Shown one piece after another: positions 27,401 through 40,800 of a DNA stretch of 64,000 nucleotides (position 1 is the first letter of the stretch; the number at the start of each line of letters is the position of its first letter). The DNA is taken from positions 6,634,001 through 6,698,000 of the forward strand of contig NZ_CP109007.1 of assembly GCF_036226665.1 (NCBI RefSeq), given 5' to 3'. The stretch comes from Streptomyces sp. NBC_00691. Lineage in GTDB: Bacteria > Actinomycetota > Actinomycetes > Streptomycetales > Streptomycetaceae. Below the pieces are notes generated by a model that saw nothing but the letters and a program-made list of their open reading frames with translations, ran no database searches and was not told the DNA's origin. The position numbers and the translations under genes were made by a program.

Positions 27401-30400
27401 GGAGAGGGCGCGGAGGGCTTGGGAGCGGAGGGCGATGATGCGGGCGCCGTCGTGGAGGGTGAGGCCGCCGGCGACGACGGCTGCGGCGATCTCGCCTTGG
27501 GAGTGGCCGATGACGGCTGTGGGGTGGATGCCGTTGGCGCGCCAGAGGGCGGCGAGGGCGATCATCATGGCCCAGGAGGCGGGTTGGACGACGTCGACGC
27601 GGTCGAGGCCAGGGGCGTTGTCCTCGCCGCGGAGGACGGCTGTCAGAGACCAGTCGACGAACGGTGCGAGGGCTGTCTCGCAGTCGGTGATGGTCTGGGC
27701 GAAGACGGGGGAGGAGTCCAGGAGGTCGACGGCCATCCCGGCCCACTGCGAACCCTGACCCGGGAACACGAACACGGCAGGAGCACCGGAGGCGCGCCCC
27801 GGCTTCGCACCGGAGACGGCCGCGGTGACCGCCTCCACCTCGCGGGAGGCGAGTGCGTCGAGGCCGGCGAGGAGTCCGTCCCGGCCTTCGGCGCCGGGGA
27901 CCATGGCCCGGGACTCGTAGGCGGACCGGTTCGCGGCCAGGGAGAACGCCACGTCGGCCGGGTGGAGCTCGGGCCGTGCCCGTACGTGCTCCGCCAGTCG
28001 ACCGGCGGCCTCGGCGAGTGCGTCGGCGGACCGCGCCGACACGATCCACGGCAGACCGGCCTCGGGACGCTCGGTCGAGTCCTCGGCAACCGGATCGGTC
28101 GCGGGGGCCTCGGCGAGGATGACGTGGGCGTTGGTGCCGCTGATCCCGAAGGACGACACTCCCGCCCGCCGGATCCTTCCCTCCGTGGCGGGCCAGGTCC
28201 GGGCCTCGGTGAGGACCTCGACGCCGCCGGACTCCCAGTCGACGAGTTCGCTGGGCCTGCTCACGTTGAGCGAGGCGGGCACTTCGCCGTGCTGGAGCGC
28301 CATGACCATCTTGATGACGCCGCCGACGCCGGCGGCGGCCTGGGCGTGTCCGAGGTTGGACTTGAGTGAACCCAGCATCAGGGGCCGGTCGCCGTCGCGT
28401 TCGCTGCCGTAGGTGGCGAGGAGGGCCTGTGCCTCGATGGGGTCGCCGAGGACGGTGCCGGTGCCGTGCGCCTCGACCGCGTCGACTCCGGAGAAGGAGA
28501 CCCCGGCGTCGGCCACCGCGGCGCGGATGACCCGCTCCTGGGCGGGTCCGCTGGGCGCGGTCAGGCCGTTGGACGCGCCGTCCTGGTTGACGGCCGTTCC
28601 GGCGACGACGGCGAGGACCTGGTGTCCGAGTCGGCGGGCGTCGGAGAGGCGTTCGACGACGAGGACACCGACGCCCTCGGCCCACGCCGTACCGTCCGCG
28701 TCAGCCGAGAACGACTTGATACGGCCGTCCGCCGCGAGTCCCCGCTGGCGGGAGAACTCGACGAAGGTGTGGGGGGTGGACATCACCGCGACGCCACCGG
28801 CGAGGGCCAGCGAGCACTCGCCGGACCGCAGGGCCCGTACGGCCAGGTGCAGTGCGACCAGGGACGACGAGCACGCGGTGTCGACCGTGAGCGCCTGCCC
28901 CTGCAGGCCCAGGGTGTAGGCCACCCGGCCGGTGGCGACGCTGCCGGCCGTACCGGTCAGGAAGTGGCCCTCGGCCTCCTCCGGGAGCCGGCCGCCACCG
29001 CCGTAGTCGTGGTACATCACACCGGCGAACACCCCGGTGTCGCTGCCGTGCAGCGTTCCGGGCGCGATGCCCGCCCGCTCCAGGGCCTCCCACGACACTT
29101 CGAGGAGCAGCCGCTGCTGCGGGTCCATCGCCAGCGCCTCGCGCGGCGAGATCCCGAAGAAGGCCGGGTCGAACTCGCCGGCGTCGTGGAGGAATCCACC
29201 GCGCCGCACGTACGACGTGCCGGAGTGGTCCGGGTCCGGGTGGTAGAGACCCTCCAGGTCCCAGCCGCGGTCGGTCGGGAAGTCCGAGATCACATCGCGC
29301 TGCCCGGCGACGACCTGCCACAGACCCTCGGGGGAGTCCACCCCGCCCGGGAAGCGGCACCCCATGCCGACGATCACGATCGGGTCGTCGTCGGTGCGCG
29401 GTGCGACGGCGGCGACGGGCTGCGGGGAGGCACTCTCGGCCCGTTCCCGCGCGAGCGCCAGCGTGAAGTCGACGACGGCGGCCGGCGTGGGGTGGTCGAA
29501 GACGAGGGTCGCCGGAAGGCGCAGCCCGGTCGCGGAGTTGAGACGGTTCCTCAGCTGCACGGCGAGCAACGAGTCGACGCCGAAGCTCTTGAACGGCTGG
29601 TCCGGGTCGATCCCGTCCGCCGAGTCCCGGCCGATGACCGCGGCGAGCTGGGCGTTGACGAGGTCCAGCAGGAGGCGGCGGCCCTCCTCCTGCGAGAGCC
29701 TGCCGAGCCTGCGGCGCAGGCCGGACTCGCCGGCCCGCCGCCGGGGGACCCGTACCAGCGAGCGCAGCACCGGGGACAGGGTCCCGTCGAGGGCGTCGGA
29801 GCGCAGGGCGGCCGGGTCGAGCCGGGCCGGTACGAGCAGCGCCGTGTCGTCTCCGAGCGCGCGGTCCAGGAGTTCGAGGCCCTGCTCGTTGGAGAGCGGG
29901 GCGATGCCGCGGGTCGAGAGGGTGCTGTCGTCCAAATGGCCGGTGAGGCCCGTGCGTTCGGCCCACAGGCCCCAGGCGAGCGAGGTCGCGGGGAGGCCGG
30001 CGGCCCGGCGGCGGGCGGCGAGCGCGTCGAGGAACACGTTGCCCGCGGCGTAGTTGGCCTGGCCGGGGTTGCCGAGCACACCCGCGACCGAGGAGAACAG
30101 GACGAACGCGGCGAGGTCCTGGCCCGCGGTGAGTTCGTCGAGGTGAGCGGCGGCGTCCACCTTAGGACGCAGCACGGCGGCGAGCCGGTCCGGCGTCAGC
30201 GACTCGATCACACCGTCGTCGAGGAGGCCCGCGGTGTGGACGACGGCGGTCAGCCGGACGTCGGCGAGGAGCCGCCCGAGCGCGTCGCGGTCGGCGGTGT
30301 CGCAGGCGGCGAGAGTGACCTCCGCGCCCAACCGGGTCAGTTCGGATGCGAGTTCGTCGGCGCCGGGGGCGTCGGGTCCGCGGCGGCTGACGAGCAGGAG

Positions 30401-33400
30401 ACGGCGGGCGCCGTGCCCGGTGACCAGGTGCCGCGCGACCGAGGCGCCGAGGACGCCGGTTCCGCCGGTGATGAGCACGGTCCCGTCGGGGTCGAGTGCG
30501 GTGCCGCCGGCCGGATCGGCGACGGCGGTGTGCCGGACGAGCCGTGGCGCGAGGAGCGTGCCCGCCCGCAGCGCGAGCTGAGGCTCGGTGAGGACGGCCC
30601 CGGGAACGCTGTCCATGGCGCCCGCCGGGTCCGCGTCCGTGTCCAGCAACGAGAAGCGGTCGGGGTGCTCGGACTGAGCGGTCCTGACCAGACCCCACAC
30701 GGTGGCCTGGGCGGGGTTCGTGACGTCGGGGCCGGCGGCGCCGGCGGTCAGCACCAGCAGCCGCGACCCGGTGAACCGGGCGTCGGCCAGCCAGTCCTGG
30801 ACCAGGGTCAGCGCCCGACCGGCCGCACGGTGCGCGTGACCGGCGAGGCCGGCCCCCGTGCTGTCGGAGTCCTGCGGCGAGCCCGGACATCGTACGGCGA
30901 CGAGCTGGGGCACCGGATCCGGCACCTCGGCCAGATCGGCGACCAGACAGACGTCCACGTCGGCCGCGGTGGCCTGGACCGGCTGCCACTCCAGCCGGAA
31001 CAGCGCGTCGGTGCCACGGGAGGCGGCCAGGTCCGCGGTGAACGGCCGCATCGTGACGGACTCTGCGGACAGCACGGGCCTGCCCGCGGCGTCGGTGACG
31101 CGCAGGCTCACCCCGTCCGCGCCCTTGGCACCGAGCCACACCCGGAGGGCGTCCGCGCCCTCGGTGTAGCGGGTGACGCCGGACCAGGAGAACGGCAGGA
31201 CCGTGCCGCCGTCCTCGCGCAGCAGGCCGACCGCGTGCAGAGCGGCGTCGAGCACGGCCGGGTGGACACCGAAGGAAGCGGCGTCGAGCTCGGCGGGCAG
31301 GCTCACCTCGGCGAAGACGTCACGGCCGGCGCGCCAGGCGGCGCGCAGCCCCTGGAAGGCGGGGCCGTAGTCGTAGCCCGCTTCCGAGAGGGTGTTGTAG
31401 CGGTTCTCGACGTCGATCTCCTGGGCGCCGGACGGCGGCCACTCGGAGAGGTCGAAGTCCGGCGCCTCGTCGTCGATGTCGAGCAGGGCGGCGGCGTGCC
31501 GCGTCCACGGAACACCCGCGTCGGCGTCCTGCGGCCGCGAGTGGACGGCCAGCTCCCGCTGGCCGCTCGCGTTCGGCGGTTCGACGGTCACCCGCAGCTG
31601 CACGGCCTCGTCGGGCGGCAGCACCAGGGGCGCCTGGAGGGTCAGTTCGGAGAGCCGTCGCCAGCCCATGCGGGCACCCACGGCCATCGACAGCTCGAGG
31701 AACGCGGTGCCCGGCAGCAGGACGGTGCCGTGCACGGCGTGATCGGCGAGCCACGGCTGTGTGTCGAGGCCGAGCCGGCCCGTGTACACCAGCCGGTCCT
31801 CCTCGACGAGCTCGACCACGGCGCCCAGCAGCGGGTGCCCCGCCGGGTTCAGGCCGAGCCCCCGGGCGTCCGTCGCGGCCGGTTCGGGTTCGAGCCAGTA
31901 GTGCTGGCGTTGGAAGGGGTAGGTGGGGAGTTCGGTGGTGCGGGGCTGGTAGGGCTGGAGGAGGGTGGGCCAGTCGATGGTGATGCCGTGGGTCCAGGCT
32001 TCGGCGGCGGATTGGATGAAGCGTTCGAGGGTGCCGTTGTTGCGGTGGAGGGTGCCGATGGCGGTGCCGGTGTCGGCGAGGGTTTCGGTGATGCCGGTGG
32101 TGAGGACGGGGTGGGCGCTGATTTCGATGAAGACGGTGTCGGGTGTGGCGAGTTGTTGGACGGCTTCGGCGAGGCGGACTTTGCTGCGGAGGTTGCGGAA
32201 CCAGTAGGCGCTGTCGAGTGCGCTGGTGTCGAGGAGCCCGCCTGTGACCGTGGAGTGGAAGGCGGTGTGTCCGGACTGTGGTGTGACGTCGCTCAGCTGG
32301 TCGGCGAGGGTGTGCTGGATTTCGTCGACGTGTGCGGAGTGGGAGGCGTAGTCGACGGGGATGCGGCGGGCCCAGATTCCGTTGGTTTCGCAGTGGGTGA
32401 GGAGTGCGTCGAGTGCTTGGGGTTGTCCGGCGACGACGGTGGAGGAGGGTCCGTTGACGGCGGCGACGGTGATCTGTCCGGGCCAGGTGGTGAGGAGGGT
32501 TTCGGTCTGGGTTTCGGGGATGCTGAGCCAGGCCATGCCGCCGCCGCCGGAGAGGGCGCGGAGGGCTTGGGAGCGGAGGGCGATGATGCGGGCGCCGTCG
32601 TGGAGGGTGAGGCCGCCGGCGACGACGGCTGCGGCGATCTCGCCTTGGGAGTGGCCGATGACGGCTGTGGGGTGGATGCCGTTGGCGCGCCAGAGGGCGG
32701 CGAGGGCGATCATCATGGCCCAGGAGGCGGGTTGGACGACGTCGACGCGGTCGAGGCCGGGGGCGTCGTCGTCTCCGCGCAGGACGGCGGTGAGGGACCA
32801 GTCGACGAACGGTGCGAGGGCTGTCTCGCAGTCGGTGATGGTCTGGGCGAAGACGGGGGAGGAGTCCAGGAGGTCGACGGCCATCCCGGCCCACTGCGAA
32901 CCCTGACCCGGGAACACGAACACGGCACGGGAGGAGGACACACCGTTCTCGCCGTCGACCTCGCGGGAGGCGAGCGCGTCGAGACCGGCGAGGATCCCGT
33001 CCCTGCCCTCGGCGCCGGGGACCACGGCACGGGACTCGAACGCGGACCGCTTGGCGGCCAGGGAGAACGCCACGTCGGCCGGGCGGAGCTCGGGCCGTGC
33101 CCGTACGTACTCCGCGAGCCGGCCCGCGGCCTCGGCAAGAGCATCGGCCGAACGCGCCGACACCGTCCACGGCAGCGTCGCGCCGTCCAGCCGGACAGCG
33201 CCGTCCGGCGCCGATCCCGGCTCTCGCGACGTGCTCTCGGCGACCGGTTCGGGTGTGGGGGCCTCGGCGAGGATGACGTGGGCGTTGGTGCCGCTGATGC
33301 CGAAGGAGGAGACTCCGGCGCGCCGGGCGCGGTCTTCGGCAGCGGGCCAGGGGCGGGGCTCGGTGAGGACCTCGACGCCGCCGGTCTCCCAGTCGACGAG

Positions 33401-34648
33401 TTCGCTGGGCTTGCCGACGTTGAGGGAGGCGGGCAGCTCGCCGTGCTGGAGGGCCATGACCATCTTGATGACGCCGCCGACGCCGGCGGCGGCCTGGGCG
33501 TGTCCGAGGTTGGACTTGAGTGAACCCAGCATGAGGGGCCGGTCGCCGTCGCGTTCGCTGCCGTAGGTGGCGAGGAGGGCTTGTGCCTCGATGGGGTCGC
33601 CGAGGACGGTGCCGGTGCCGTGGGCCTCGACCGCGTCGACGCCGGCGAAGGAGATCCCGGCGTCCTGGACGGCGGCGCGGATGACGCGTTCCTGTGCGGG
33701 GCCGCTGGGGGCGGTGAGTCCGTTGGAGGCGCCGTCCTGGTTGACGGCGGTTCCGGCGACGACGGCGAGGATCTGGTGTCCGAGCCGGCGGGCGTCGGAG
33801 AGGCGTTCGACGACGAGGACGCCGACGCCTTCGGCCCACGCCGTGCCGTCCGCGTCCGCGGAGAAGGATTTGCAGCGGCCGTCGGTCGCGAGCCCGCGCT
33901 GGCGGGAGAACTCGACGAAGATGCCGGGTGTCGACATGACCGTGACGCCGCCCGCGAGGGCGAGCGAGCACTCGCCGGACCGCAGGGCCTGCACGGCGAG
34001 GTGCAGTGCGACCAGGGACGAGGAGCAGGCGGTGTCGACGGTGAGGGCGGGGCCTTGCAGGCCCAGGGTGTAGGCCACCCGGCCCGAGGCCACGCTCGAC
34101 GTGGTGCCCGTCAGGCCGAACCCGGCGGAACCCGCCGCCGCCTCGCCCAGCCGCGGACCGTACTCCTGGGTGATCGCGCCCAGGAACACGCCCGCCGACG
34201 TGCCGTGCAGCGACCCGGGGGCGATCCCCGCCCGCTCCAGGGCCTCCCACGCCACTTCGAGGAGCAGCCGCTGCTGCGGGTCCATCGCCAGCGCCTCACG
34301 GGGAGCGATCCCGAAGAACGCGGGGTCGAACTCGGCGGCCCCGCTCAGGAATCCGCCGTCACGCACATAGGACGTGCCCGAGTGCTCCGGGTCGGGGTGG
34401 TAGAGACCCTCCAGGTCCCAGCCGCGGTCGGTGGGGAGTCCGGAGATCACATCGCGCTGCCCGGCGACGACCTGCCAGAGCGCCTCGGGGGAGTCCACCC
34501 CGCCCGGGAAGCGGCACCCCATGCCGACGATCACGATCGGATCGTTGGCACCGGCCTCCAGCTCACGGACCCGCTGACGGGACTGGTGGAGGTCGACGGT
34601 GAGGCGCTTGAGGTATTCGACGAGTTTGTCGTTGTCCGTTGTTGTCAT
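21410..34648 (-). CDS. Hybrid type I PKS-NRPS: KS-AT-DH-KR-ACP / KS-AT-dh-ACP / Cy-A(Cys)-PCP-TE
   Basis: A 4412-residue enzyme. Start ATG 34648 gives an N-terminal docking coil (residues 1-31). Module A: KS 36-460 (Cys208), AT 577-880 (YASH 767-770, methylmalonyl), DH 937-1205 (His970, Asp1134), KR 1385-1610 (LDD 1476-1478, B-type), ACP (Ser1693). Module B: KS 1755-2180 (Cys1926), AT 2292-2590 (YASH 2483-2486, methylmalonyl), a DH-like fold about 2665-2920 without the active His, no KR, ACP (Ser3013). Module C: heterocyclisation domain 3085-3525 ([25 protein letters not shown] with D3218/D3223), A domain 3553-4055, PCP (Ser4106), TE 4155-4410 (GWSMGG, Ser4232). The A-domain pocket reads D-L-Y-N-M-S-L-I-W-K, one change from the cysteine code. 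The product should leave as a thiazoline. Confidence 0.95.
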   Translation of the reverse strand: MTTTDNDKLVEYLKRLTVDLHQSRQRVRELEAGANDPIVIVGMGCRFPGGVDSPEALWQVVAGQRDVISGLPTDRGWDLEGLYHPDPEHSGTSYVRDGGFLSGAAEFDPAFFGIAPREALAMDPQQRLLLEVAWEALERAGIAPGSLHGTSAGVFLGAITQEYGPRLGEAAAGSAGFGLTGTTSSVASGRVAYTLGLQGPALTVDTACSSSLVALHLAVQALRSGECSLALAGGVTVMSTPGIFVEFSRQRGLATDGRCKSFSADADGTAWAEGVGVLVVERLSDARRLGHQILAVVAGTAVNQDGASNGLTAPSGPAQERVIRAAVQDAGISFAGVDAVEAHGTGTVLGDPIEAQALLATYGSERDGDRPLMLGSLKSNLGHAQAAAGVGGVIKMVMALQHGELPASLNVGKPSELVDWETGGVEVLTEPRPWPAAEDRARRAGVSSFGISGTNAHVILAEAPTPEPVAESTSREPGSAPDGAVRLDGATLPWTVSARSADALAEAAGRLAEYVRARPELRPADVAFSLAAKRSAFESRAVVPGAEGRDGILAGLDALASREVDGENGVSSSRAVFVFPGQGSQWAGMAVDLLDSSPVFAQTITDCETALAPFVDWSLTAVLRGDDDAPGLDRVDVVQPASWAMMIALAALWRANGIHPTAVIGHSQGEIAAAVVAGGLTLHDGARIIALRSQALRALSGGGGMAWLSIPETQTETLLTTWPGQITVAAVNGPSSTVVAGQPQALDALLTHCETNGIWARRIPVDYASHSAHVDEIQHTLADQLSDVTPQSGHTAFHSTVTGGLLDTSALDSAYWFRNLRSKVRLAEAVQQLATPDTVFIEISAHPVLTTGITETLADTGTAIGTLHRNNGTLERFIQSAAEAWTHGITIDWPTLLQPYQPRTTELPTYPFQRQHYWLEPEPAATDARGLGLNPAGHPLLGAVVELVEEDRLVYTGRLGLDTQPWLADHAVHGTVLLPGTAFLELSMAVGARMGWRRLSELTLQAPLVLPPDEAVQLRVTVEPPNASGQRELAVHSRPQDADAGVPWTRHAAALLDIDDEAPDFDLSEWPPSGAQEIDVENRYNTLSEAGYDYGPAFQGLRAAWRAGRDVFAEVSLPAELDAASFGVHPAVLDAALHAVGLLREDGGTVLPFSWSGVTRYTEGADALRVWLGAKGADGVSLRVTDAAGRPVLSAESVTMRPFTADLAASRGTDALFRLEWQPVQATAADVDVCLVADLAEVPDPVPQLVAVRCPGSPQDSDSTGAGLAGHAHRAAGRALTLVQDWLADARFTGSRLLVLTAGAAGPDVTNPAQATVWGLVRTAQSEHPDRFSLLDTDADPAGAMDSVPGAVLTEPQLALRAGTLLAPRLVRHTAVADPAGGTALDPDGTVLITGGTGVLGASVARHLVTGHGARRLLLVSRRGPDAPGADELASELTRLGAEVTLAACDTADRDALGRLLADVRLTAVVHTAGLLDDGVIESLTPDRLAAVLRPKVDAAAHLDELTAGQDLAAFVLFSSVAGVLGNPGQANYAAGNVFLDALAARRRAAGLPATSLAWGLWAERTGLTGHLDDSTLSTRGIAPLSNEQGLELLDRALGDDTALLVPARLDPAALRSDALDGTLSPVLRSLVRVPRRRAGESGLRRRLGRLSQEEGRRLLLDLVNAQLAAVIGRDSADGIDPDQPFKSFGVDSLLAVQLRNRLNSATGLRLPATLVFDHPTPAAVVDFTLALARERAESASPQPVAAVAPRTDDDPIVIVGMGCRFPGGVDSPEGLWQVVAGQRDVISDFPTDRGWDLEGLYHPDPDHSGTSYVRRGGFLHDAGEFDPAFFGISPREALAMDPQQRLLLEVSWEALERAGIAPGTLHGSDTGVFAGVMYHDYGGGGRLPEEAEGHFLTGTAGSVATGRVAYTLGLQGQALTVDTACSSSLVALHLAVRALRSGECSLALAGGVAVMSTPHTFVEFSRQRGLAADGRIKSFSADADGTAWAEGVGVLVVERLSDARRLGHQVLAVVAGTAVNQDGASNGLTAPSGPAQERVIRAAVADAGVSFSGVDAVEAHGTGTVLGDPIEAQALLATYGSERDGDRPLMLGSLKSNLGHAQAAAGVGGVIKMVMALQHGEVPASLNVSRPSELVDWESGGVEVLTEARTWPATEGRIRRAGVSSFGISGTNAHVILAEAPATDPVAEDSTERPEAGLPWIVSARSADALAEAAGRLAEHVRARPELHPADVAFSLAANRSAYESRAMVPGAEGRDGLLAGLDALASREVEAVTAAVSGAKPGRASGAPAVFVFPGQGSQWAGMAVDLLDSSPVFAQTITDCETALAPFVDWSLTAVLRGEDNAPGLDRVDVVQPASWAMMIALAALWRANGIHPTAVIGHSQGEIAAAVVAGGLTLHDGARIIALRSQALRALSGGGGMAWLSIPETQTETLLTTWPGQLSVAAVNGPSSTVVAGQPQALDALLTHCETNGIWARRIPVDYASHSAHVDEIQHTLADQLRDVTPQSGHTAFHSTVTGGLLDTSALDSAYWFRNLRSKVRLAEVIQQLATPDTVFIEISAHPVLASGITETLADTGAVLGTLHRNNGTLERFIESAAEAWTHGVTVDWPTLLQPYQPRTTELPTYPFQRQHYWLAPEAPSAAPAAPLPVAPAAESASLLGARLPSSPLAEAQFSPPLDPSAHPCLGDFVVGGRPVVSAGVFVESLIEAVTELAGPGPVSVQDLELPVDLVLAPAGTGRTAHLVVNGERFGYYAQDPSGGWQLHAQALARSGAAAAPTVALAAGGSGRELTGDELYRLLWQRALYLGSAARWVERIRLGRGEATAEIRSAVPGESEAYVIHPGLVDAMFQTALACFPADGPALVPTGLERFVHYDRGGPQDGLRCHAELFEGGTRARIRLVSANGRLVAEADGVRFVPALTRSAAEAESAPAAAVRPVSAAVRAPAAVPEARPLGAAPAAVATTAPAEAADAASAVVPDAARAFVTRTVARALGTTAARLDARQSLQALGLDSLIAMKIRTTLNKEFDVLLPMAAFLEGRSTEDIAGDVLAALGSEGESHEGGEAEPAAADGGTVVVGDDSERYEPFGLTDLQQAYLVGRGDAFELGNTSTYFQIEIDLENVDLDRLGASFRAMIERHDMLRAVFTADGEQRIRRDVPAYVIRETDASVLEPAEREAELVAVHEEMRHQVFDTTCWPLFDVRVTRIDERVIRLHAGFDALIIDGFSTSILFKEWAAHYRGETLPELRLRYRDYVREARALEAGPEYDRALAYWRDRLDTLPPAPQLPLAVSPSSLERPVFNHRGATLAREDWDRFKQHAAAAGVSPSAALCTAYAQVIAEWSATPDFSLNLLYFNRLPLHPQVGDVIGQFSTTLMLEIRDSATDSFAVRASAVQSRLWSDMEHSQVSGVQVLRELNRARGASVRAAAPVVFTSLVNMADRQDGEPGGVVRHLAGIGENGRQVSSSVRTPQVWLDHQAVEEAGELLLNWDVIEELFPAGCVDAMFAAYQRTLRELSRDPAAWQRPRPALAPVADLEVRAEANATDGPVPDGLLHDAVLARAAETPDAPAVITGSLTLSYADLERRSHQVGHRLRALGAGPGDLVGIVMDKGWEQVVAALGILRAGAAYVPIDARVPAERLHVLLDSAGISRVVTQPWVDGIADWPQGVARTVVRADEGSGERGDGASREEAGEPEPLGPSGAKPTNLAYVIFTSGSTGLPKGVMIEHGAALNTIVDVNERYRVTAADRALGLSAMHFDLSVYDVFGLLSAGGALVLPEPSAHREPARWAELVTEHGVTIWNSVPALMEMFTEHALANRLTGLPVRLVMMSGDWIPVTLPGRIRLLLEDAELWSLGGATEASIWSILHPIGEVTEDCVSIPYGKAMRNQRFHVLDGAMRPCPVWVPGDLYIAGVGLARGYLNDEVKTDAAFLHHPVTGERLYRTGDLGRFLPDGTIEFLGRQDSQVKVQGYRIELGEVEAALTQCEGVRAAAVVAAGEQHGPKRLIAYVVLDEGRDDTEQRITDSLRKVVPQHLVPQRVLVLDELPLSDNGKVNRAALPAPDEVAVEGAGFVAPRDEVERRLAEIWAEFFGVAEIGVTASFFDLGGDSLLAVRLMARIARGLGRSLPLSSLFARPTIELLARAVRETGSVEDGRRALVPVRTTGWRTPLVFVHPVGGDVLCYAELAELLGHDQPFYALQLPDTELPSVEEMAAHYVAAVREALPEGPYRVGGWSMGGVIALEMAAQLTAAGAEVELLAVVDLMERPGPAGGEPVSDEVLLSWFARDLAGLAGVEWQLPAEAFDGRPPVEVLHAEARAAGALSEDIDLDTLSSIVGRFQSNYRALLRYAPSAFAGRVLSLRAADGGATVETARRWMEYFPGDATLVDVPGDHYTVMRGERLRVLADELSRALGAH
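26744..27779 (-). repeat. AT-coding segment nearly identical to 31892-32927 (copy 2)
   Basis: This 1036-bp stretch of module B matches the segment of module A at 31892-32927 with a constant offset of 5148 bp and only scattered substitutions, including many third-position identities. Both encode the methylmalonyl-specific AT and the linker to the following domain. Flanking DNA diverges sharply at both edges. Confidence 0.88.
31892..32927 (-). repeat. AT-coding segment nearly identical to 26744-27779 (copy 1)
   Basis: Partner of the segment at 26744-27779. The + strand here is full of GGTG, GGAG and TTGG runs, a base pattern visibly different from neighbouring PKS sequence, so the shared segment also differs in codon choice from the rest of the gene. 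Confidence 0.88.
33241..34169 (-). repeat. KS-coding segment nearly identical to 39918-40846
   Basis: About 929 bp coding for most of the KS of module A in the second PKS protein. It matches the KS of the extension module in the first PKS protein (39918-40846, offset 6677 bp) almost base for base. It starts in the linker after KS and ends abruptly near the ETYGPRL-equivalent region ([10 protein letters not shown]). Confidence 0.85.
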
Positions 34649-34818
34649 GGCGATGATGCCCCCGTAGGCGTCGTGAAGCTGTGCGTGTGCGCGGTTCCCG
34701 GGCACGGCACGCCCGCGGGACGTGCCCGGGCGTGCCGCGCGCGGCGAACAGGATGGGCGGACAGGAGTCCGGTTCCGTGCGGTGCGCGGGTGGAGTTGTG
34801 GTCGGAGTGGGGATCGGG

Positions 34819-37800
34819 TCAGAGTTCGGAGTCGATGAACGCGAGGAGCTCGTCGACCGAGGCCGACTCGACCCGCGCGGCCAGATCCTCGTCGTCACTC
34901 GGGGTCCGCTGAGCGGGGACGCGGGCCACCAGGGCCTGGAGACGCTGCACGATCTCGTCCCTGATGTCGTCCCGGGTGTCGTCCGGAAGACCGGCGAGCG
35001 CCGCTTCGAGGCCGTCGAGCTCGACGAGCCCGGGTACGGCCCTCGCGCCGTCGGAGACGGCGGACTCCGGCTCCGCCGGGACCAGTTCGCCGTGCAGGTG
35101 GGCCACGACCGCGATGGGCGTGGGGTAGTTGAAGAGGAACGTGGCGGGCAGGCGCAGATCGGCGCTGGTCTGCAGCCTGTTGCGGAGTTCCACGAGCGTC
35201 AGCGAGTCGCAGCCCAGGTCCTTGAAGGACCGCTCGGCGGGGATGCCGGACGCGGAGGAACGGCCGAGTACGGCGGCGGTCTGCACCCGGACGAGATCGA
35301 GGAGCAGTTCCTCGCGCTCGGCCGGGCCCAGGTCGGCGAGCCGGTCGCGCAGTGTCGCGGTCGCCGGGGCCGCGCTGGTGGCCGCCGCCTGGGCCGGCCG
35401 CGGTGCGGCCGGTGCCAGGTCCCGCAGCACGGTCGGCAGTCGTGTACCGAGCGCGCCGAGGGCGGCACGGTCGAGCGGAGCGGGGACGAGCGCGGCGGAG
35501 TCCATGCGCAGGGCCGCGTCGAGCAGGGCGAGGCCCTCGCTCCGGTCGATGGGCGCGAGACCGGTGCGGGCGAGCCTGCCCCGGTCGGCCTCGGACAGGG
35601 ACCCCGCCATTCCGGCGGCGCCCGGACGTCCCGCGGTGTCCGCCCACATGCCCCACGCCAGGGAGAGCGCGGGGAGGCGCTGTGCCCTGCGGTGCTGGGC
35701 CAGGCCGTCGAGGTAGGTGTTGGCCGCGGCGTAGTTGCCCTGGCCCGCGCCGCCCATGACGCCCATGACGGAGGAGAAGAGGACGAAGGCCGCCAGGTCG
35801 TGGTCCGCGGTCAGCTCGTGCAGGTTGCGGGCCGCGGTGGCCTTGGGGGCGAGCACCGTGTCGAGGCGCTCCGGGGTGAGCGCGGTGATCACACCGTCGT
35901 CGAGCACTCCCGCGGCGTGGACGACGGCGGTGAGCCGTACGCCGCCGAGCAGCCGCGCGAGCGCGTCGCGGTCGGCGGTGTCACAGGCGGCCAGCGTCAC
36001 CTGGGCACCCAGCGCGGTGAGTTCGGCCGCGAGTTCCCGGGCGTCCGGTGCGTCGGGGCCCCGGCGGCTGACGAGGAGCAGACGCCGGGCGCCGTGCTCG
36101 GTGACCAGATGCCGTGAGACGAGTCCGCCCAGGGCGCCGGTGGCGCCGGTCACCAGGACCGTGCCGTCCGGGTCGAGGGCCGGCGGCAGGGTGAGGACCA
36201 CCTTGCCGATGTGCCGGGCCTGGCTGACGTGACGGAACGCCTCCGGTGCCCGGCGTACGTCCCAGGTGCTGAGCGGCAGCGGTGTGAGCGCTCCCGAGGA
36301 CAGCAGCCGCAGGACGTCCGTGAGGAGTTCGGCGATCCGTTCCGTCGGCTCCTGCAGCAGGTCGAAGAAGCCGTACGCGACGCCGGGGTGGTCGGCGGCG
36401 ACCTGTTCCGGGTCGCGCAGATCGGTCTTGCCCATCTCCACGAAACGACCGCCGTGCGGCAGCAGCCTCAGGGAGGCGTCGATGAACTCACCGGCGAGCG
36501 AGTTCAGGACGACGTCCATGCCGCGGCCTTCGGTGGCCGCGCCGAACGCGCCCTCGAAGTCCAGGGTGCGGGACGACGCCAGGTGCGCGCCCTCGAGGCC
36601 GAGCGGACGAAGGGCGTCCCACTTGCCGGGACCGGCCGTGCCGTACACCTCCGCCCCGAGGTACCGGGCCAGCTGGACGGCCGCCATCCCGACCCCGCCG
36701 GCGGCGGCGTGGATCAGGACGCGCTCACCCGCGGTCAGACGGGCGAGGTCGACCAGGGCGTGGTAGGCGGTGAGGAACACGATGGGCGCGGACGCCGCCT
36801 GGGCGAAGCTCCAGTCGGAGGGCATGACGGCCACCCGCCGGTGATCGGCGACGACCACCGGGCCGAACGCCCCGGAGAACAGGCCCATGACCCGGTCGCC
36901 GACGTCGAGACCGGTGACACCGGGGCCGACCTCGGTGACCACACCCGCCCCTTCGAGGCCGAGCAGGCCGGGGTCGCCGGGGTAGAGGCCGAGCGTGTTG
37001 AGGACGTCGCGGAAGTTGACGCCCGCGGCCCGCACGGCGATGCGCACCTCGCCGTCGGACAGCGGGGCCAGGAGCTCCGGGCAGGGTTCGAGCGCCAGGT
37101 GGTCCAGGGTGCCGCGGTCGCGGACCCCGAGCCGCCAGGCGGCGACCCCGGCCGGCGGCACCAGGGAGCCGTCACCCGTCGCCCGCCCCAGCATCGGAAC
37201 GAGCAGTTCATCGCCTCGTACGGCGAGTTGGTGCTCGGCGCCGATCAGCGGCAGTGCGGTACGGCAGTCGGCGGCCGACTCCACGTCGAGGAGTCCGACC
37301 CGCCCGGGGTTCTCGGTCTGCGCCGAGCGGGCCAGACCCCATACGGCGGCCAGGTCGGGGTCCACGTCCGCGTCCGCCACCGTGGCCACGCCGGCCCGGG
37401 TGACGAGCACCAGCCGGGAGTCGGCGAGCCGGTCGTCGGCCAGCCACTCCTGGAGCAGGGCGAGCGCCCGGTGGACGGCGGCCTTGGCGTCTGCCTCCGG
37501 CCCCCCGGCACGCTCCCCGTGCCCGGCCGTGTCACCGGGTTCCCCGAGGTCCGCGAGCGGTGCGAAGACCACCGCGGGAACGGGAAGGCCCGCGTCGAGG
37601 GCCTGGCCCAGGGCCGTGAGGTCCGTGTACCGCGCGCCGACGCCCAGATCTGCGGCGCCGAGCGCGGCGGCCGAAGGCGACGGCTCGTGGTCCACCGTGG
37701 CGGGGATCCAGTCCAGCCGGTGGAGGGACCGCGGGACGGCCACCTCGTCGCTCACCGGGCGCAGGACCAGTTCCTCGACCTCGGCGACCACCGCGCGGGA

Positions 37801-40800
37801 CTCGTCGAGCAGGGTCAGCGACACCGCGTCCGGCCCGGTGGGGGTGATGACCACGCGGGCGGTACGGGCGCCGTGCTGACGGACGGTCACGCCGTGCCAG
37901 GAGAAGGGCAGCAGACGGCGGTTGCCGTCGTCCAGCGCCGTCATGACGATCGGGTGCAGGGCCGCGTCGAGCAGCGCCGGATGCAGCCCGTACGAGGAGG
38001 CGTCGGTGACGGACGCGGGCAGGGCGACCTCGGCGACCAGGTCCGTGCCGTGCCGCCACGCGGCGCGCAGGCCCTGGAAGACGGGCCCGTAGGCGTAGCC
38101 CGCGGTGGCCAGCTCGTCGTAGCGGCCGTCGACCGCCAGCGGCTCGGCCTCGCCGGAGAGCGGCCCCGCCGTGGTCGCGGGAGCTCCGTCGTGCGGGGCG
38201 AGGGCTCCGGTGGCATGCAGGGTCCACGGCTCGACGGCGCCGTCCGGCGTCTCGGTCCGGGCGTGCACGGTCAGCGCCCGCTGTCCGTCCTCGCCGGGTG
38301 CCGCGACGACGACCTGCACCTCGGTGCGGCCCTCCTCGGGGATCACCAGCGGTGCGAGCAGGGTCAGTTCGGCGACCCGCGGCGTACCGGTCTCCGAGCC
38401 CGCGCGGGCGGCGAGTTCGAGGAACGCGGTGCCGGGCAGCAGGACCGAGCCGAGGACGGCGTGGTCGGCCAGCCAGGGGTGGGTACGGCGGCCGAGCCTG
38501 GCGGTCAGCACGGCCTGCCCGGACTCGGCGAGTTCGACGGCGGGGCCGAGCAGCGGGTGACCGGCCGCCCCCTCGGTGCCGCGCGCGGTCAGCCAGTACC
38601 GCTCCCGCTGGAAGGCGTACGTCGGCAGACCGGGCGTCCGGCCCGGGCCGAACACGGCGGCCCAGTCCGGGCCCCGGCCGCGGACGTGCAGGGTGCCGAG
38701 CGCGGCGGCCAGGGTGCGGTGCTCGGAGCGGCCGCGGCGCAGCACGGGAACGAAGGCCTGCGCGGCGTCGTCGAGGCAGTCCTGACCCAGCGCCGACAGC
38801 ACACCGTCCGGGCCGAGTTCGAGGAAGGTCCGCATCCCGAGGCCGTGGAGCGCCGCGAGACCGTCGGACATCCGCACCTCGCGGCGCACCTGCCGCACCC
38901 AGTAGTCGGCGGTGACCTCCACGGGTCCGCCGGTGACGGTGGACACCATGGCGATACGCGGCTCCGCGTACGTGACGCCCGCGGTCACGGCCGCGAACGC
39001 GTCGAGCATCCCGTCCATGCGGTGCGAGTGGAAGGCGTGACTGACGACGAGCCGGCGCGTCTTGCGGCCGGAGGCGGCGAACGCCTCGGCGACCTGCTCC
39101 ACGGCCTCGACGTCGCCGGAGACCACGACGGCCAGCGGGCCGTTGACGGCGGCGATGCTCACCTCGTGCTCGCGGCCTTCGAGGAGCGGACGGACCTCGT
39201 CCTGCGAGGCCTGGACGGCCAGCATCGCGCCCCCGGCGGGCAGGGCCTGCATGAGCCGGCCGCGCGCGGAGACCAGCGCACAGGCGTCCGGCAGAGTGAG
39301 GATCCCGGCGACGTGCGCGGCGGCGAACTCGCCGATGGAGTGGCCCAGTACGGCGTCCGGGGCCAGGCCCCGGTGCTCGAGCAGCCGGAACAGCGCCACC
39401 TGGAGGGCGAAGAGGGCGCACTGGGTGTTCTCGGTCCGGTTGAGCGCCTCGGCGTCGTCGAACATCACGTCGCGGATCGGCGCGGTGCCGGGCACCGAGG
39501 CGCGACATGCGTCGAGTTCGGCGCACACCGCGTCGAGGGCGGCCGCGAACACCGGCTCGGTCGCGTACAACTCACGCCCCATACCGACGCGTTGGCTGCC
39601 CTGCCCGGTGAAGAGATAGGCGAGGCCGTCGTCGGGGCGTGCCGTGCCGAGCGTCAGCGCGGAGTGCGGCTCGCCGCGGCCGAGCGCGGTCAGCGCCGCG
39701 ACGGCCTCGGAGCGGTCGTCGGCGATGACGGCCGCGCGGTGGTCGAGCGCCGTACGGGTGGTGGCGAGGGCACGGCCGAGGTCACGGTCGGACACCTCGT
39801 CGGAGGTGCCCAGGGCGTCGACGAGCGCGGTCGCCTGGGCGCGCAGCGCCGCCTCGGTACGGCCGGACAGCACCCACAGGGGCCCGGAGCCGTCGTTCCC
39901 GGAGTCGGCTCCGGACACGACCGGTTCGGGTGTGGGGGCCTCGGCGAGGATGACGTGGGCGTTGGTGCCGCTGATGCCGAAGGAGGAGACTCCGGCGCGC
40001 CGGGCGCGGTCTTCGGCAGCGGGCCAGGGGCGGGGCTCGGTGAGGACCTCGACGCCGCCGGTCTCCCAGTCGACGAGTTCGCTGGGCCTGCTCACGTTGA
40101 GGGAGGCGGGCAGCTCGCCGTGCTGGAGGGCCATGACCATCTTGATGACGCCGCCGACGCCGGCGGCGGCCTGGGCGTGTCCGAGGTTCGACTTGAGTGA
40201 ACCCAGCATGAGGGGCCGGTCGCCGTCGCGTTCGCTGCCGTAGGTGGCGAGGAGGGCTTGTGCCTCGATGGGGTCGCCGAGGACGGTGCCGGTGCCGTGC
40301 GCCTCGACCGCGTCGACGCCGGCGAAGGAGACCCCGGCGTCGGCCACCGCGGCGCGGATGACCCGCTCCTGGGCGGGTCCGCTGGGGGCGGTGAGTCCGT
40401 TGGAGGCGCCGTCCTGGTTGACGGCCGTTCCGGCGACGACGGCGAGGACCTGGTGTCCGAGCCGGCGGGCGTCGGACAGGCGCTCCACCACGAGGACGCC
40501 GACGCCCTCGGCCCACGCCGTGCCGTCCGCGTCCGCGGAGAAGGATTTGCAGCGGCCGTCCGCGGCGAGCCCGCGCTGGCGGGAGAACTCGACGAAGATG
40601 CCGGGTGTCGACATGACCGTGACGCCGCCCGCGAGGGCGAGCGAGCACTCGCCGGACCGCAGGGCCTGCACGGCGAGGTGCAGTGCGACCAGGGACGAGG
40701 AGCAGGCGGTGTCGACGGTGAGGGCGGGGCCTTGCAGGCCCAGGGTGTAGGCCACCCGGCCCGAGGCCACGCTCGACGTGGTGCCCGTCAGGCCGAACCC

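Noticed and set aside
21341-33523. Very long open frames on the + strand opposite the PKS genes (for example 21341-26536 and 28466-33523).
   Set aside because: They have no recognisable domains, are rich in Arg, Gly, Val and Asp as expected of GC-rich antisense frames, and overlap a fully motif-supported megasynthase.
34649-34818. A possible promoter or gene between the two PKS genes.
   Set aside because: The 170-bp gap has no clear promoter hexamers or coding frame; the two genes are most likely one transcript.
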